A DNA stretch of 64,000 nucleotides from Hyaloscypha bicolor E (GCF_002865645.1 NW_020194684.1:3043030-3107029); one strand, 5' to 3'; counted from the stretch's first letter, positions 26,800-39,139 are shown. Program-made: numbers and translations. The notes: generated by a model from the sequence alone, not told the origin.

Positions 26800-27600
26800 C
26801 TATATTAATGGCCTTGATCGTCCGCGTTTATCTAGTAGCTTAGCTAGCTTAAGATATCTGTTAATAGCTGCCAAGAATAATGCAGTCATTTTATATTCAT
26901 TAATAGTATCGACCTCCGTACCTTTTGCCAAAAGCATTCGTACCATCTTTTCTTGCCTATTTAATACTGCAAAGTATAGAGCTGACCCCCCATTATATAG
27001 TACTATAATATCGGCCCCGTTTTCAAGGAAAATCCCCAGTATTAGTTTGTTTATATTAGATACTACCCAGTATAATGCTATTTGGCCATATTTATTAGTG
27101 GTATTAATATTAGCCCCTTTATCCAATAGTAACCGAACCAATACCTTATGACCTTTAATTACTGCTACAAGTAATGCGGTTCTTCCTTCCACGTTTTTGG
27201 CGTCTATTTCGAGACCCTCCTGTAATAGTAACTCTATTATCTCCTTATATCCCCTATAATATATTCAAGCCCACTCTGTTCTACTATCTTCTAACGATAA
27301 CTCTATTCTCCTCGTAGGCTCTAAGGTGCAGCCGTAGCCGGGAAGTTTTTCATAGCGCCAAGTTACGTTTGGTTGAATTCCTCCTTCTTTCTGCCCCATG
27401 TGCTACCTTATCGACTTGTGGTTAGAATTGAAAACGATTCGATGCAATGCTATTCCTTCATCGCTTTCGACGTTCAATCGAGCCCCATTTTCAAGTAAGA
27501 ACTAGATCTCGATTCTCCTTCTACTAATTCGAAAACCTATTAATCCCTCGTTTCCTCCATCGAAGTCCTCTTCTCTCCCAGTATCACGAATCGATCCAGT
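26800..27600 (-). pseudogene. ankyrin-repeat protein remnant
   Basis: The minus-strand frame from about 27,600 to 26,800 encodes at least five ankyrin-like units, with cores such as GRTALLVAVIKGHKVLVRLL, LLDKGANINTTNKYGQIALY, VRMLLAKGTEVDT and, further upstream, FLLENGARLNVESDEG. Ankyrin arrays bind other proteins and are common in fungal NLR-type and HET-linked proteins. Three in-frame stops (27,502-27,504 TAG, 27,403-27,405 TAG, 27,265-27,267 TGA) break it. The longest uninterrupted piece is 27,192-26,800 (130 residues). No N-terminal effector or NACHT motif is visible. Confidence 0.75.
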
Positions 27601-27837
27601 CCCCAGCAGGGGAAATTGATAAACAAGCTCGAGGTTCGCTGGCTACCTCGTCGTGGATATGACTCTGAAGGGTACCCTCACACGCTCCTGCTCAACGAAA
27701 AGAATGCATATGCAATATTGAAGTTAATTCTTCTACGACAAGGAACTGATATTATTGAGGTGACAGTAGAGACGGATGAAGAGAAGAAGAATAGGCTTAG
27801 CGACAATCGGTATCGGTAATATCGAAACTTCCAGTTG

Positions 27838-28242
27838 CTAGTGCGATGGAGATATATTTAATGGAGCAGATGAGGGAGGTTTATCACAGTGAAGACAGTA
27901 GAAGATGAAGGACGCGTGGGCGTAAAACACGTTGGCCAACCATCTGATCTTGTTCAAATGCTTGGCTGGCGCGCAAGGAATAAACTCCATTCGTATCGGT
28001 TGTCTAAGGTCGGACATCTGTAGCAAATACATAACGACAACGTCTTCTTCATATGGTTTGAGATACTGCTGATCTCGCGCCTTGTCTTTCATCGAGGGTC
28101 GTCCGCGAGCACGATGATGGAGTGTAGAATGAGGGACGTTGCCATGATCTGCAAGAGCACGGTATGATCTAAGCACGCCAGGAGGTACGCCTTGCGCTAA
28201 CGTCCGTCCCTGTATCGAGAGACGCACCCTGTCGCGAGACAA
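27838..28242 (-). pseudogene. N-terminal fragment of a pogo/Fot-type DDE transposase
   Basis: Reads ALADHGNVPHSTLHHRARGR, then QQYLKPYEEDVVVMYLLQMS and PIRMEFIP. This is the helix-turn-helix start and CENP-B-like DNA-binding region of pogo-superfamily (Fot/Tan) transposases. The match fades after FIP, probably through a frameshift, and the DDE catalytic part is absent. No terminal inverted repeat was identified. A 43-bp piece of the same N-terminus lies at 36,498-36,540 on the plus strand. Confidence 0.78.
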
Positions 28243-28434
28243 ACCACAGGTACTTTAAAATAAGCCTGTACGATTTGAAGTCCTGGTATCCAAGGGGAAT
28301 CCGCTCCTTCTGCCAGTAACGGCAACAACTGTTTTGTCTTATAACTTATATAAATATACTACGTACTTTTTGCGCTAATGAGAAAGGGTATATATATCTT
28401 CTAAGCTTAGCTAAAATAAAAATGAAAGTATATA

Positions 28435-30441
28435 TTAAATAATCTTCACTGTCCTTTTCTGAGCACCCCGTATTACTTCTAAGACCCTCAAACCCCAAGT
28501 TGTAAAAGTCCCAATTCTTTCAAAGATATCTTTTCCCTTAAATTGCAAAACAAGTCCCCTCCCATGCTGTAGGGTCTCTCCAATTAGCAGCAGGTGAAAT
28601 ATTGTATCCCCAGGCAATCCTTCGTATGGAAGTGCCACTCCGAGACTGACTGAAGAGGCTGGACTGACGTATCCCAAGGAAGACGCAGTTTCTTGAAGAT
28701 AAAACTCCCAGGTTGTAGAAGCTACCTGTTTCAATTGACCAGTCTGAATGGTGAAAACTGGACCGTGCAGAATAATGTATCCACTTCTCACCCTCCCTGT
28801 TAAATCTTTGCCTTCCGGCTCACACCTGGCATCCACAAATTCAGAAGCCACCGTCACCAAAACTCCATCAGAACCTGTAATATAGGGCCGTAAGTTGTCA
28901 TGACTAATGATCTCGTCAGACGATGCCCAAGACCAGGATGGACCTCGGTATTTTGAGTCAGTTCGAAAGGCCATAGGGGGGGTTCCGTGCCAGAGGAGTT
29001 CATGAAATATATCATCTCGCCAGAGTCCTGCCAAGTACTGTCCTCCACCAGTCGACTGCATTCTCTTAGCTAATCCAGATAGCGCTGGCAAACGGTCAGT
29101 AGGATAAGTCAGTCGCCGCAGTAAATAGCTCCCGAGCATCCTACGCCAACCATCAAATCTTTCGACTAGGATTTCATTCTGGAGCGATTTGGTAAGATCC
29201 CAGCGATCGGAAGTAGCTCCTGCCTCGTCATCGAGTCTTAAACACTCACAGCGGATAGCTGAACCACATTCCCAAACAATCTCGGCCTTTGTGAAATGTG
29301 CTATGCGAGTCGACAGGAGTTGTTCCTGATGTGTCCATCCTCGCCTCTGGAGTGGCCAGGTCCCAGTTATCCAATGCAACTGATCCGATGCACAAGGATT
29401 GCGGTGCTGGAACCCGGATGGAGGAGTTCGGATCATCGGCGGACATCCGTGCATCTCTGTTTGGGTATGCATCTTCGTTTCTCTCCCCTCTTCATCGACT
29501 ATCAATGCCGCGACAGTGACTGGCTGGTAATCTATTACCCACCCGCCCCTCTTTGAATCTCCTTTTGGGTCTGGAAATAGTAGAGCCCCATCACAATCTA
29601 CAACTTCGGACGCAGCGAACGTCAAAACGGCATCTCTATATATATCGGCCATCCTTCCCGATTCAACTTCCCAATCAGAAGCATCATCCTGGATGATACA
29701 AAGAGAGTCAATCCAAAGGTATTGATATCCCAGAAGCCTGACCACAATGATTGCCTCTTTCAAAGTTCTGGGGAAATCTGACAGCGGAATATTTTGCATT
29801 CTCATAGAAATCGTCGACTTCGTGGTGCGAATAAAATACTTGCCACCCCAGCAATAGCTGAGTGCAACGTATCGTCCAGTCTCTTCAGTCCGCGAGAGAT
29901 AGAGTCTCGGCTCCTTATTCTCGGATCCCACATCAATAACACGAGTTGGTAACAATGTTGGTTTCCATTTCTCCGCACATCCAGGGTGACTGAGACAGTC
30001 ATTCAGCCAACCTTTCAAGATCTGCACTTGGGACATATCTGCTATCGTTCTGTAGCCACGGCTCGTGGGAAGATAAGTTAAGGCCGGATGACGACATTCG
30101 GGGGTGATAAAGAACCTGGTAAAAGTACAATTCCCTTCCCATTTCGCCTCTGCCGTAAATCCCCATCCAAAGAAGCATATTTCCTGCTCATGGATATCCT
30201 TTTCATCGCCTAGTAGAGAGGCAAGTTTCCGTGAAGATAACCAGGCGTTATAAATCAATCTGCAAGTAGGACATCCAGACGAGGAACTGTGTACTAGGTC
30301 CGAAATTTTGACCTTGCTTGAGTAGTCCCTGCATCTTATGTCAGTGAGCGTATGCTACAAGCAGAGAAGACCCAACTCGTTTGTCGGCATTCCGAATGTG
30401 AAACAAATCTCACAACGCTTCTTAAGTTCTAATGACTTCAT
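28435..30441 (-). CDS. HET-domain (heterokaryon incompatibility) protein
   Basis: The open frame runs from 30,258 to 28,435, but 30,258 is a TTG in mid-protein. The frame continues upstream through GCPTCRL, the Cys-pair stretch usual before HET domains, to a stop. I propose ATG at 30,441-30,439, exon 1 30,441-30,377, a 48-bp intron 30,376-30,329 (weak GTTGGG donor, CTGAC branch site, GCAG acceptor) and exon 2 30,328-28,435, giving 652 residues. The HET domain (PF06985 type) spans about 175-265: ALSYCWGG, LWIDSLCIIQDD, then MADIYRDAVLTFAAS. Downstream RRGWTHQEQLLSTR and EIVWECGS are typical of the family. HET proteins trigger growth arrest or death on non-self contact; the partner here is unknown. 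No broken residue is seen. The N-terminal splice is the least certain part. Confidence 0.85.
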
Positions 30442-30777
30442 CTGAATTGGCAAGATTCCGGGCCTTTACTAGAAAGTTAATCTCAGACTTGTGATAGCCA
30501 TTTGATATGAAGGCTTACTCATGGAATAATTCATTTGCCATCCTTTCGTTGATAGATTTATAGCCTCGTTATCTTTCATCAACACATGTTCGGTCGGATA
30601 TCTGAAGGCCAATATCCATATTAGCATGCCGTGGTGGTGGCGTTGTGAACGAGACGAGTGACAGGCAGCAGCAGGCAACAGCGTACTTCCAGGCACGTGC
30701 CTATGGAAGGTTCGAGAAACATGCTATTAAATACGCCACACGCTTGCGAGTCCAGGCTTTAATACAGTATAATATAA
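30442..30777. other. upstream region of the HET gene, no gene seen
   Basis: Short open frames occur on both strands but show no recognisable motif. It probably holds the HET promoter. Confidence 0.4.
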
Positions 30778-30864
30778 ACGAGTTTAGGGCCGCTTCGCTA
30801 AAATTATTAATTGGCGGCCCTATACAAGCTCCGGGGCCAATTAATAATTTTGCCCTAAACTCGT
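30778..30864. repeat. 87-bp interrupted palindrome
   Basis: Outer arms ACGAGTTTAGGGC (30,778-30,790) and GCCCTAAACTCGT (30,852-30,864) enclose inner arms AAAATTATTAATTGGC and GCCAATTAATAATTTT, with a small asymmetric bulge (CGCTTCGCT) on the left. It sits just outside the AT-rich block and may be an end structure of the element inside it. Confidence 0.8.
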
Positions 30865-30879
30865 CCCGAGTAGGATTAG

Positions 30880-33800
30880 AATTAAAGGGGGTATATTATA
30901 TAGCAAAGGCTTTTAGCTAAGTATAAATTAGATACGGACCCTTTACGGACTCTTTACGGATAATATAAGAAGAAAAATAGCCCGTAAGTATATAAAGTCA
31001 CTCGTAAGTAAGTCAAAAGCTAAGCAAGACCTTATAATATTTCTGGATATACTATATTACTTATACGGTCTATATTAGGGGATAAAAGAATACAAAGCCC
31101 TGCCTATAAGGTCACTTGTAAGGCTGCTATATAGAACTAGCTATAAGAAAAGACCGGTAACCGTAAATCTATTCCTATTACCTTAAATAACTGGCCCTGT
31201 AACTTATTAATAGTTATTATAAAGGACAAAGTAAGTAGAAACTGCTTATAGGAAAGTATAAAAGATAGTTACTAATCCGTTAATTAGAGCTTAATCCGTA
31301 GAATTATCCGTAATTAGCTATTAAAGTCGCTATCTAGTAGCTATATACGAATTAAGAACTTTCTAAAGCTATAAATCGATATCTGTAACCCGTTATAAAG
31401 CCCTTTCTATAAATAGAAATTCCGCAAGAGTATTACGAGTATACCGATCTTAAGTTATAGCTTAGAGAAAGGTAGACCTAGTAAATAGATACTCTATAAG
31501 ACCTCTAAAGGTAATTCTATAATCTCAGGATCTGTTTTATTTATATTAGCCAAATCTATTATAAAATATGTCCGTTTTTAGCTAGAAAGTATATCCAGGA
31601 TTATTTAGTTAAGTTTATAGACCGTATTATTTAGAGTTAATAGAATTGCCTATTTATAAAAGGCCCGGTAATTATATAGGGCCTGTAAAAGGTATTCTTA
31701 TAAGTAAATATAATTAATTAGGTCTATAACTAATCCGGTATATGAAATAAAAGACAAGAGTATAATTTGTCTATTTAGAGACAGGTTATATAAAAGACTA
31801 TTAATCTAGTCTATAAAATCCTGCTTAGATAGGTTATTATAAACTCGTATATTAATCTGTAATAATAACTAATAGAGCTATAGCCAGATCTATATTTATT
31901 ATAAGCAGGCCCGTATTATATTAGTTTGCAAATTATATAAAACTATTAATAAGATCTGGGCAAAATTCCCTTCGAGAATTATAAATACTTCTCTAAAGAG
32001 AATATTATTTGCTATTAATTATAAATCGATTATTAGCTAGTATATTACCTTAAAGTAGTACTTGTATTATATAAATATCTTATCTCAGATAATTAGATTT
32101 ATAGATTATAAGAAAGCCCTGAATTAACTTATTTTAGTAATTATATTTATAAATAACTTATTAAACTCAAGCGGAATCCGGAATTAGAAATAAGATATAT
32201 ATTTATTCGGAAAAAGAAAAGCTATAATACCTATTAATATTATATATAAAACTATTTTACCTTAACTATAATAATAGTAATAGAGGATTTTATAAAGAAA
32301 TATCTTATTAGTTCTATTCGGGCCTTATAAGTAAAAGTAAATAGTTTATAAATTATTTATAATTACTATTATAATTATCTAAAAGCAAGAATATTAGTTT
32401 ATATTTAGCTAGGCTTATATTATAATTACTAATAATATCTTATAAATATAATTAACTTATAAATTAGCTATATAATAACTTATAGTCTAGTTAAAAGTAT
32501 TTTTAAATAGAATAATATCTATAAATATTTACTAGAGATCTATAAAGCCAAGACTAAATAAAAAGAAGTTATAATTATAGTAAAAATTAACTAAGAATAT
32601 TAGGAAATTAATTAATAGGTTATAGACTAGCTTACGGGCCAGATTATTATAGAAATACTTCTTATATTAGTCCTAGATTACTTATATATCCGAGGTTAGC
32701 TACTAGTAAATACTCGTAAAAAAAGTATTTATAAATTATAACTAGTTATTAATAAAATAGCCTTATTAAAATACTAGAATTACTTTTAATTATTCTTTAT
32801 TAAATTATAGATAATACAGGTAATATAATATATAGAATAATAGATGCCCTTAATTAAATAAAACTTATTAAAGAATTATAAATTATATATAATTATTAAT
32901 AAAAGCTATAAATAAAACCGCTTGCTTGAAGCTAGACTATAATAATAAATATAGCTAATACTATATTCTTATTTATAGTATTTCTATATCCGGGTCTTAG
33001 TAACCTATATAAAATACTATAGAAACTCGTAATATAGGTATTAGTAACCGTTTTTATATATTATATTATATTTAAAGAAAACTATTAAGGTTAAATAAGT
33101 ATTTATAGCCCGGTTTATAACTTATTTAAATAAAAAATCAGTTATAAAATAAACTATATACTATTTAGAAAAGTAAATTATAAGATATTAAACCCAGAGA
33201 AACTTCTAATATATTAGATACTTAAATAGATACTAAAAAGCCTTTATAGGGCCTATATATTAAACCTGGAAATATTAGGTAATTTTATTATTTATTCCCG
33301 AAATAATAATAATTATATAGTTTATTTCCTTATAAATATACTTATAAATATATTTAATTATTTATATAAATATATAAACCTTAATATTAATATATAAGAA
33401 AAATTTCTGGAAAAGATATAGGTTATATAAAATAATCTAGTAATTATTACAGACAATTTTCTAATCTAAAAAGCTTAATTTATAAACTATAAATATACGA
33501 CTATTATTCTAGTATTAGTATTTGAAATACTTATTTTTATAAATAATTATTATAGCTATAAATCTTTTAGGAAATCTTTTCTAGTATATAAATAGAATTA
33601 TAGGTATTTTATGAATTATATATAGGGCTTTCGGATTATTATTAAGGCTATATAGCCCGTAAAATATCTAGCTAATTACTATAACTATAAATTTGCTAAT
33701 AGAATTCTATAATAGATCTAAAAGCTTAATATAAATAATCTTATTAACTAAATTAGAAGTTTAAAAAACGGTATTTCTCCTAAAAAATAAAAGCAAATAT

Positions 33801-35030
33801 ATATATAAAAAGCTATATTTCTAGTACTTAATTATATAAATATAATTTATATATTATCCGAAAAAGTAGTTCTTAAAATCTATAAAAAACTTCTATATTT
33901 TTAAAATAAAGATCTAATAAAAAAAATCCGAATAATTAATTATTTATTATTTATTTAAAAAGTAATCTATAATTTTAAGCTAATACGGGTTAGCTATAAA
34001 GATAATAAAAAAGCTTGGCTTATTAAAGTATTATATAATAGCTATTAAGTTTTAAAAAAGCTATTATATAAAATAATTACTATTTATAAAACTTAATAAA
34101 AGAAAAAATAGCTAATATTATTTATATAAATGTTTTTATAAATTAGAACATTTATAAGTCTCGTATAAATATTTATATAAATATTCTACTAATATAAATA
34201 AAGCTAGTTAAGCGAGATAATTTTATAGGTAATATATATATTAATAATATATTATTAAAAGAAATAGCTAATATAAAAAAACAAAGAGAAAACTAAATAA
34301 ATATAAAAATAATACTAATAAAAGACTTATTACTCGAGCTATATTTACTAATAGATTCTATTATAGTTCTATAACTATAAATTATAGTACTAGCCCGAAT
34401 TATTATATAGGAAAAATAAAATACAATAAAATAATATATATTTATAAATACTTATAGCCTGCCTTATAAACTATAAATACTAGATTATAATAACTTATAT
34501 TTATATATTTATTCGGAATAAGAACTATAATCTTATTATTTATTAGAAGGTTCTTATAATAATAATTAGTACCCGATTCGAGAATTAAATATATTTATAA
34601 ATTAAATAAGATCCGGAAATCGGTTTACTAACTTATAAGATACTTATAGGCTATTTTATAGACTATAATAAACGGATTATAATCTATAAGTATATTTATA
34701 AGCTATAAAAGAACTATATAATCTAAATAAGAGAAATTAATAGCTTATATATTAATTATAAAAAGCGGATTATAAAAGAAAAGCTATATAAAAAAGGGTT
34801 TAGTATATAAAGCAGACTATAATAGGCCTTGGAAATAGAAAAGCTTATTATAGATCTGAAAGTATTAGATCCTATAAAAGAAGTTAATTTTTTTATATTT
34901 TTATATTTAACTAATATAAAGGCAAAAGTATAATTATATATCCGGATATTTATCCGGAAAGCCTAATAAAGCGGATTATTATTTGTAAAAAAGTAAAAGA
35001 AATATTATAATAAGGTAATATTATAGTAGT
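30880..35030 (-). mobile_element. RIP-degraded element with PIF1/Helitron-type helicase relic
   Basis: An AT-rich block with no intact frame. Near its left end the minus strand (about 31,226-31,085) reads SFIITINKLQGQLFKVIGID followed by LRLPVFS and a YIAALQVTL stretch. This corresponds to the last helicase motifs of PIF1-like and Helitron helicases (TINKSQGQ, ...VGIDLR.PVFSHGQLYVALSR). I could not find the Rep endonuclease motifs or the Walker A box with confidence, and a plus-strand frame at 33,180-34,100 is also fairly open. The ends are undefined, though hairpins sit at both sides (30,778-30,864 and 35,104-35,127). Confidence 0.5.
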
Positions 35031-35035
35031 AGTAA

Positions 35036-35140
35036 AGAGCTTGAATTGAGCTAAAGGCTATATGCCCGGCTAAAAGCACTGGCTACACGCTAAGTCACGT
35101 GCAGTGGCACCACGTGACTGGTGCCACGTAACAAGAAATA
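35036..35140. repeat. un-degraded segment with inverted repeat
   Basis: About 100 bases of normal GC content inside the AT-rich block. They contain the perfect 9-bp inverted repeat GTGGCACCA/TGGTGCCAC (35,104-35,112 and 35,119-35,127, loop CGTGAC) and several CACGTG-like words. It may be the end of an inserted short element. Confidence 0.6.
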
Positions 35141-36497
35141 TAAAAAGATTTATAGATTAAAGGAAATATTATATTACCCTTTTTATAATAGGCCCTAAAA
35201 CAATTATTTATATAACTAAAATAGAAGGCTTTATAAGCTATATAGTAACCTGTAAACAAATTAGTTATATATATAAGAGTTAGCCGGAAATATAAAAGAA
35301 AGCTAGAAGGCCATATAATAGATAAGTTAGTAAGAGAGTTCTCTATAATATGAACTAGGACTATAACGAACGGTTAATAGATCCGTTACTAGTATTATAG
35401 AGCTGGCTTATTTATAGAGATATCCGTAATTAACTATTATTATTATTACTAGAAGAGAAAAAGAATATTTGAATCAAGTTCTTATAAGACAGGGTATTAC
35501 TAGATATGATTAATAGTATTCCGGGCCTATTAATAAGTTAGTTAAGTCAGAAAAGAGAGGAAATACAAACTCGATAGTAATTACAGGTCTTATATTACTT
35601 GCCTTATTTTATAATAAAGTCAGAAGCAGGCTAGCTTTGTTTATAAGTAGTATAAAAGTGGGAAGGATCTATATATAAGTAAAAGGGAGAGTAATAAAAG
35701 TGGAAATAATAAAGAAAAAAAGAGAAGAATAAAGTAAGAGCCAGGATTTTTTTTTTTTAGTATTTCTTATATAACCTGTATTTTTTTAGGAAGCCCGAGA
35801 GCTAGCTAGAGGCTTAAGAATTCCTTTTATCCTATTTCTCCCGAGTATTAAAAAATCGTAATAAAAGCCCCTTATATTCCAGAACTACTAAAATATAGAG
35901 GAAGGTACTTGAGCTTCTCCTCTATAATTCTAAGCTTAGCCCTAAGGATTTGGATATAATTGCGTTCCGATATGCAATTCCCTAGAAAGGAGAGATTCTG
36001 GTATTCCTCACGTGACCAGCTTTTTTCAAGGTGTACTGAGAGCCAACCGCTTAGGGTAGTCCGAATATAGGACAATATAAAAGAGGATTTAATTAGGCTA
36101 TTATATACTAACTAATACTAAATCCTAAAGGTAAAATATGTGGCGTTTTGTGTCCCTCTTTTCATATAACATAACTCCCAGACTTCTTTATTTTCCTCTC
36201 TAAATGTCTTTAAAATTTAAAATCATATTCTTGCTTTATAAGACCTTTCCCTAAGTGCTCTGATATTCGAAAAAAAAGAAGAAGAAAAAACTCTAACGGT
36301 TACGATTAAGCAGGGGGGAATAGCTAGAGCGGCAATTGACGGTATTAATAAAACGATTAATAATATAATTAAGTACTATAATTTTCTCGTTATATATTGG
36401 TTTCTTAGGGCAGAAATAGCTAAAGAATAGCGACATACTAATAAAAACTTTATAGATTTATAAAGGAGAGACTTGATATGCCTAAATTATAGATTCA
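35141..36497. other. partly RIP-degraded region, no identified gene
   Basis: Composition recovers from left to right. A plus-strand frame around 35,280-35,740 reads fairly openly through a few TAG/TAA codons and is rich in Lys/Glu near 35,680-35,740, followed by a T-run. I do not recognise a protein. The 67-codon minus frame at 36,075-35,872 has no family features. Confidence 0.3.
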
Positions 36498-36540
36498 TCT
36501 CGCAATAGGGTGCGTCTCTCGATACAGGGACGGACATTAC
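36498..36540 (+). pseudogene. 43-bp fragment of the pogo-type transposase N-terminus
   Basis: Matches the start of the transposase stub at 28,239-28,198 with about three differences, all of C/T or G/A type. It encodes the relic NRVRLSIQGRTL. The following bases do not continue the match. Confidence 0.75.
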
Positions 36541-37495
36541 AATAATGATTACTATTATAATAATATTGCATACGAGAAAGGGGGCAGTACCAGATTCGAA
36601 CATTATTTAAGGAATAGAGATAACCTAACGAGGTAACTCGTAAGGCTCCGTGCCTGGAAGAAAACTACAGGCCTGCGAGGTCGCCTGGCTAGATTAGCCC
36701 GTATAATTGGATTACAGCTTTTCGTATATGTCTCCGGACTCATTTTCTAGCCAGACCAGCTATTATAAGGTTATAAGTATATCTTAAAGCTCCGAGGAGC
36801 CGTTAATATTTATTTATACCATATATATATTATTATGGACTAGTAACTAACTCGAATAGTATAAATCAGGTTCGAAAAAAGAAGTTCTGGTATATTTTTA
36901 CTATATAATATTTTTATACCTGTTTTAGGAAGAGACCTTGCTATCTAGCAAAAAGTGCGGTTTAGTACTCTATAGTACTTATAGCACTTATAACTCTCGC
37001 TCCGGTTATATACTCTATACCGAATTCAAGATTACTTGTTTTATAGTAGTCTGTAATAGCAAGAGATATTAAATATAATCATATGCCCAGATTATAAATG
37101 CAATAGAGAATATAAGCCTGAGAAGGCTAAAAGGCTACTTGTATATATATGATTAATTTACTAGCTCTATTACAAGCTAATTACTTTGCTATTATAATAC
37201 TATATCTAATAGTAGAAATCATTTCTAGGAAACCACAAAATATCCTTCCTTGTTATATATATATATTACTAAATATAATAATCTATTAGATTATGGCATT
37301 TATAATATTGAGATAATATAGGCGTATAGATAGCGTTCCGGGAACCTACTACAGGGAACTAACGTTTGCAGGTAAGAGGGTATTCAGATTCTGCAGTCCG
37401 AGACTTGAAGAACTAATTATAATTATATAGATCTGTATTCTAAGACCTCAATTTTGCCCTATAGGGATATAGGACTAAATAGTTCATGTCCTGTT
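36541..37495. other. intergenic, no gene seen
   Basis: Mixed composition with many in-frame stops on both strands. No RNA gene, repeat or domain is recognised. Confidence 0.35.
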
Positions 37496-37530
37496 ACATA
37501 CGACCATAGACTGAGGAGAATTGGGCTATC
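37496..37530 (+). pseudogene. 5S rRNA-like fragment, copy 2
   Basis: Identical over 35 bases to copy 1 at 3,294-3,328 (ACATACGACCATAG... to GGGCTATC). The sequence after it diverges from 5S and from copy 1 apart from a short CTCTAGC(A/C)TCA word. Confidence 0.55.
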
Positions 37531-37803
37531 TCCATGCTCCCAAGTCGCTCTAGCATCACGGATGCGATATATATTATATCTGAGAGACGAAATCCTGGTC
37601 CTTAAAATGGTATTTTATAAATAAATAAAAACAGTTCTCGGATCTGGGATTGTAAGCTCTAGCGGTTTCGGCCTTAAGGCAAGTTAAGATCCTCGATACA
37701 TGTTCTAAGATTTAAGTCGTGGATAGAAGATTAGCTTTGGCTGTGACTTCACGTATTACTACTAAATTCGTAGGTGATAAGTATTTATTTAAGTAAATAT
37801 TGC

Positions 37804-37836
37804 CACATACGACATAGCCTGAGGAAAATTGGACTC
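37804..37836 (+). pseudogene. 5S rRNA-like fragment, copy 3
   Basis: Diverged version (ACATACGACATAGCCTGAGG, then AAAATTGGACTC) with a one-base deletion, about 310 bases after copy 2 on the same strand. A GTTGAGCATCA stretch at about 37,855-37,866 could be the remains of the 5S box A region. Confidence 0.45.
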
Positions 37837-39139
37837 TCTTTGTAGTTTCAATTTAGTTGAGCATCAAATCATTGATTGTTCCTTAAGATCTAAGAATAAA
37901 ACGTCGATTTTCATTATATATCTTTCATGCAATCTAAGAAACAATATCCCAACTCCTGGCATTATACAACTCGTTCTGCACCGTTAATTAAATATGGTCT
38001 CGGTGAACTAACCTGAGCTCAAAACCGCGATCATAGATTGCATATTCTCCAGTCTCGAACTCTCCTAGAACCAAACACCAAGAGGGATTCCTCAACTCTA
38101 AAAAAAAAAAACCAAGATCCGACTCCATAGATTTGCAATTCCAAAAACCTTATGCAGTCGAGACGTCGAAGCTTGTAGCTTTCGCCAAGGGCAAATGGAA
38201 CGAACCTGTGTGTAATACCTGCTATGGTTATCTACTTTCTGTTTCGGAGAAACAAGGTACAACACTGTAGGAACCGAGAAGCGTTAAATCTTTCTATGGC
38301 TCCCGCAATAATATTGCTCCCAGAAAGACTTAGTATCTTGGGACTGGTAGCCCTACGGAGTGCTATATGACGGCTTGGCGAACGAAGAAGGCGCAATACA
38401 TTGTTGGGTGTAATTGCTTGGAGTAGGAATTGATAATACTATCCGTTTAATTTCACACTTTTGAAATCATATGCCAAATAAGTTTCAAAAGCTCTATTGA
38501 GATTCCATGAACTAAGGCTAGCCCAGTGTGTATACAAATATCCGTGACGTCTCAACATTTGACGCCGCACCGCCCAGGTTCCCATTGATAAATAAAATCG
38601 GGGTTAAGAAGAATTCTTAGAGTTCTTTGAAATGGAGAAGTTTGTGTTTTACTTAGACGGAAAACCTTTACACGAACTGGCGCTCAACTCTCCCTTAACC
38701 AAGATATGGACTGCCCTATTGTAACTTGCCATAGCCTTCTGAGAGTGCAGTTAGGACGAATCAAGAAGCCAAGGTGCTCGAGTTCAGTACGCGGCGAATT
38801 TATGCTGCCCCTAAGACAATGAACATTGATTATACCCTCAACTAGGAGTTAGACAGAGTAGTTCATGTGGTAGCGGTAGTGCTTATAGGATCCACTGCTA
38901 TAAATGGTGAAGCCACGGATGATAATAATAGAAGTGGATAGAGAATTGGCGGCCGGTTGGGTGTATTAGTAGCTACTCATGCCCTTTACTTAATAGGAAA
39001 TGCGATCCCATGCGATTCGTGCGATTCCGATCGCAAGCTTTACCCAAAATAGGAAACTAGATCCACGATATCTGACACCTGTCCATGCGCCGTCAAATTT
39101 CCCGAAACCGATGTTGTGAGGAGAGAAGCGACAATCACC
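37837..39139. other. intergenic region downstream of the caspase-like gene, no gene seen
   Basis: Normal-composition sequence with frequent stops on both strands. An A-run lies at 38,100-38,112. No domain, tRNA or repeat was recognised. The part nearest 39,139 should be the 3' untranslated region of the minus-strand gene. Confidence 0.4.

Noticed and set aside
27616..27819. 67-codon plus-strand frame of normal composition
   Set aside because: No family resemblance, flanked by pseudogenes, and without recognisable splice partners. It could be a leftover exon, but this cannot be shown.
33180..34100. Fairly open plus-strand frame in the helicase block
   Set aside because: I found no domain in it, and the recognised helicase motifs nearby are on the other strand. 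It could be a second ORF of a composite element, but the evidence is too thin to list.
35104..35127. Inverted repeat considered as a regulatory operator or E-box cluster
   Set aside because: There is no gene within kilobases that it could control, and the un-degraded patch fits an inserted element end better.
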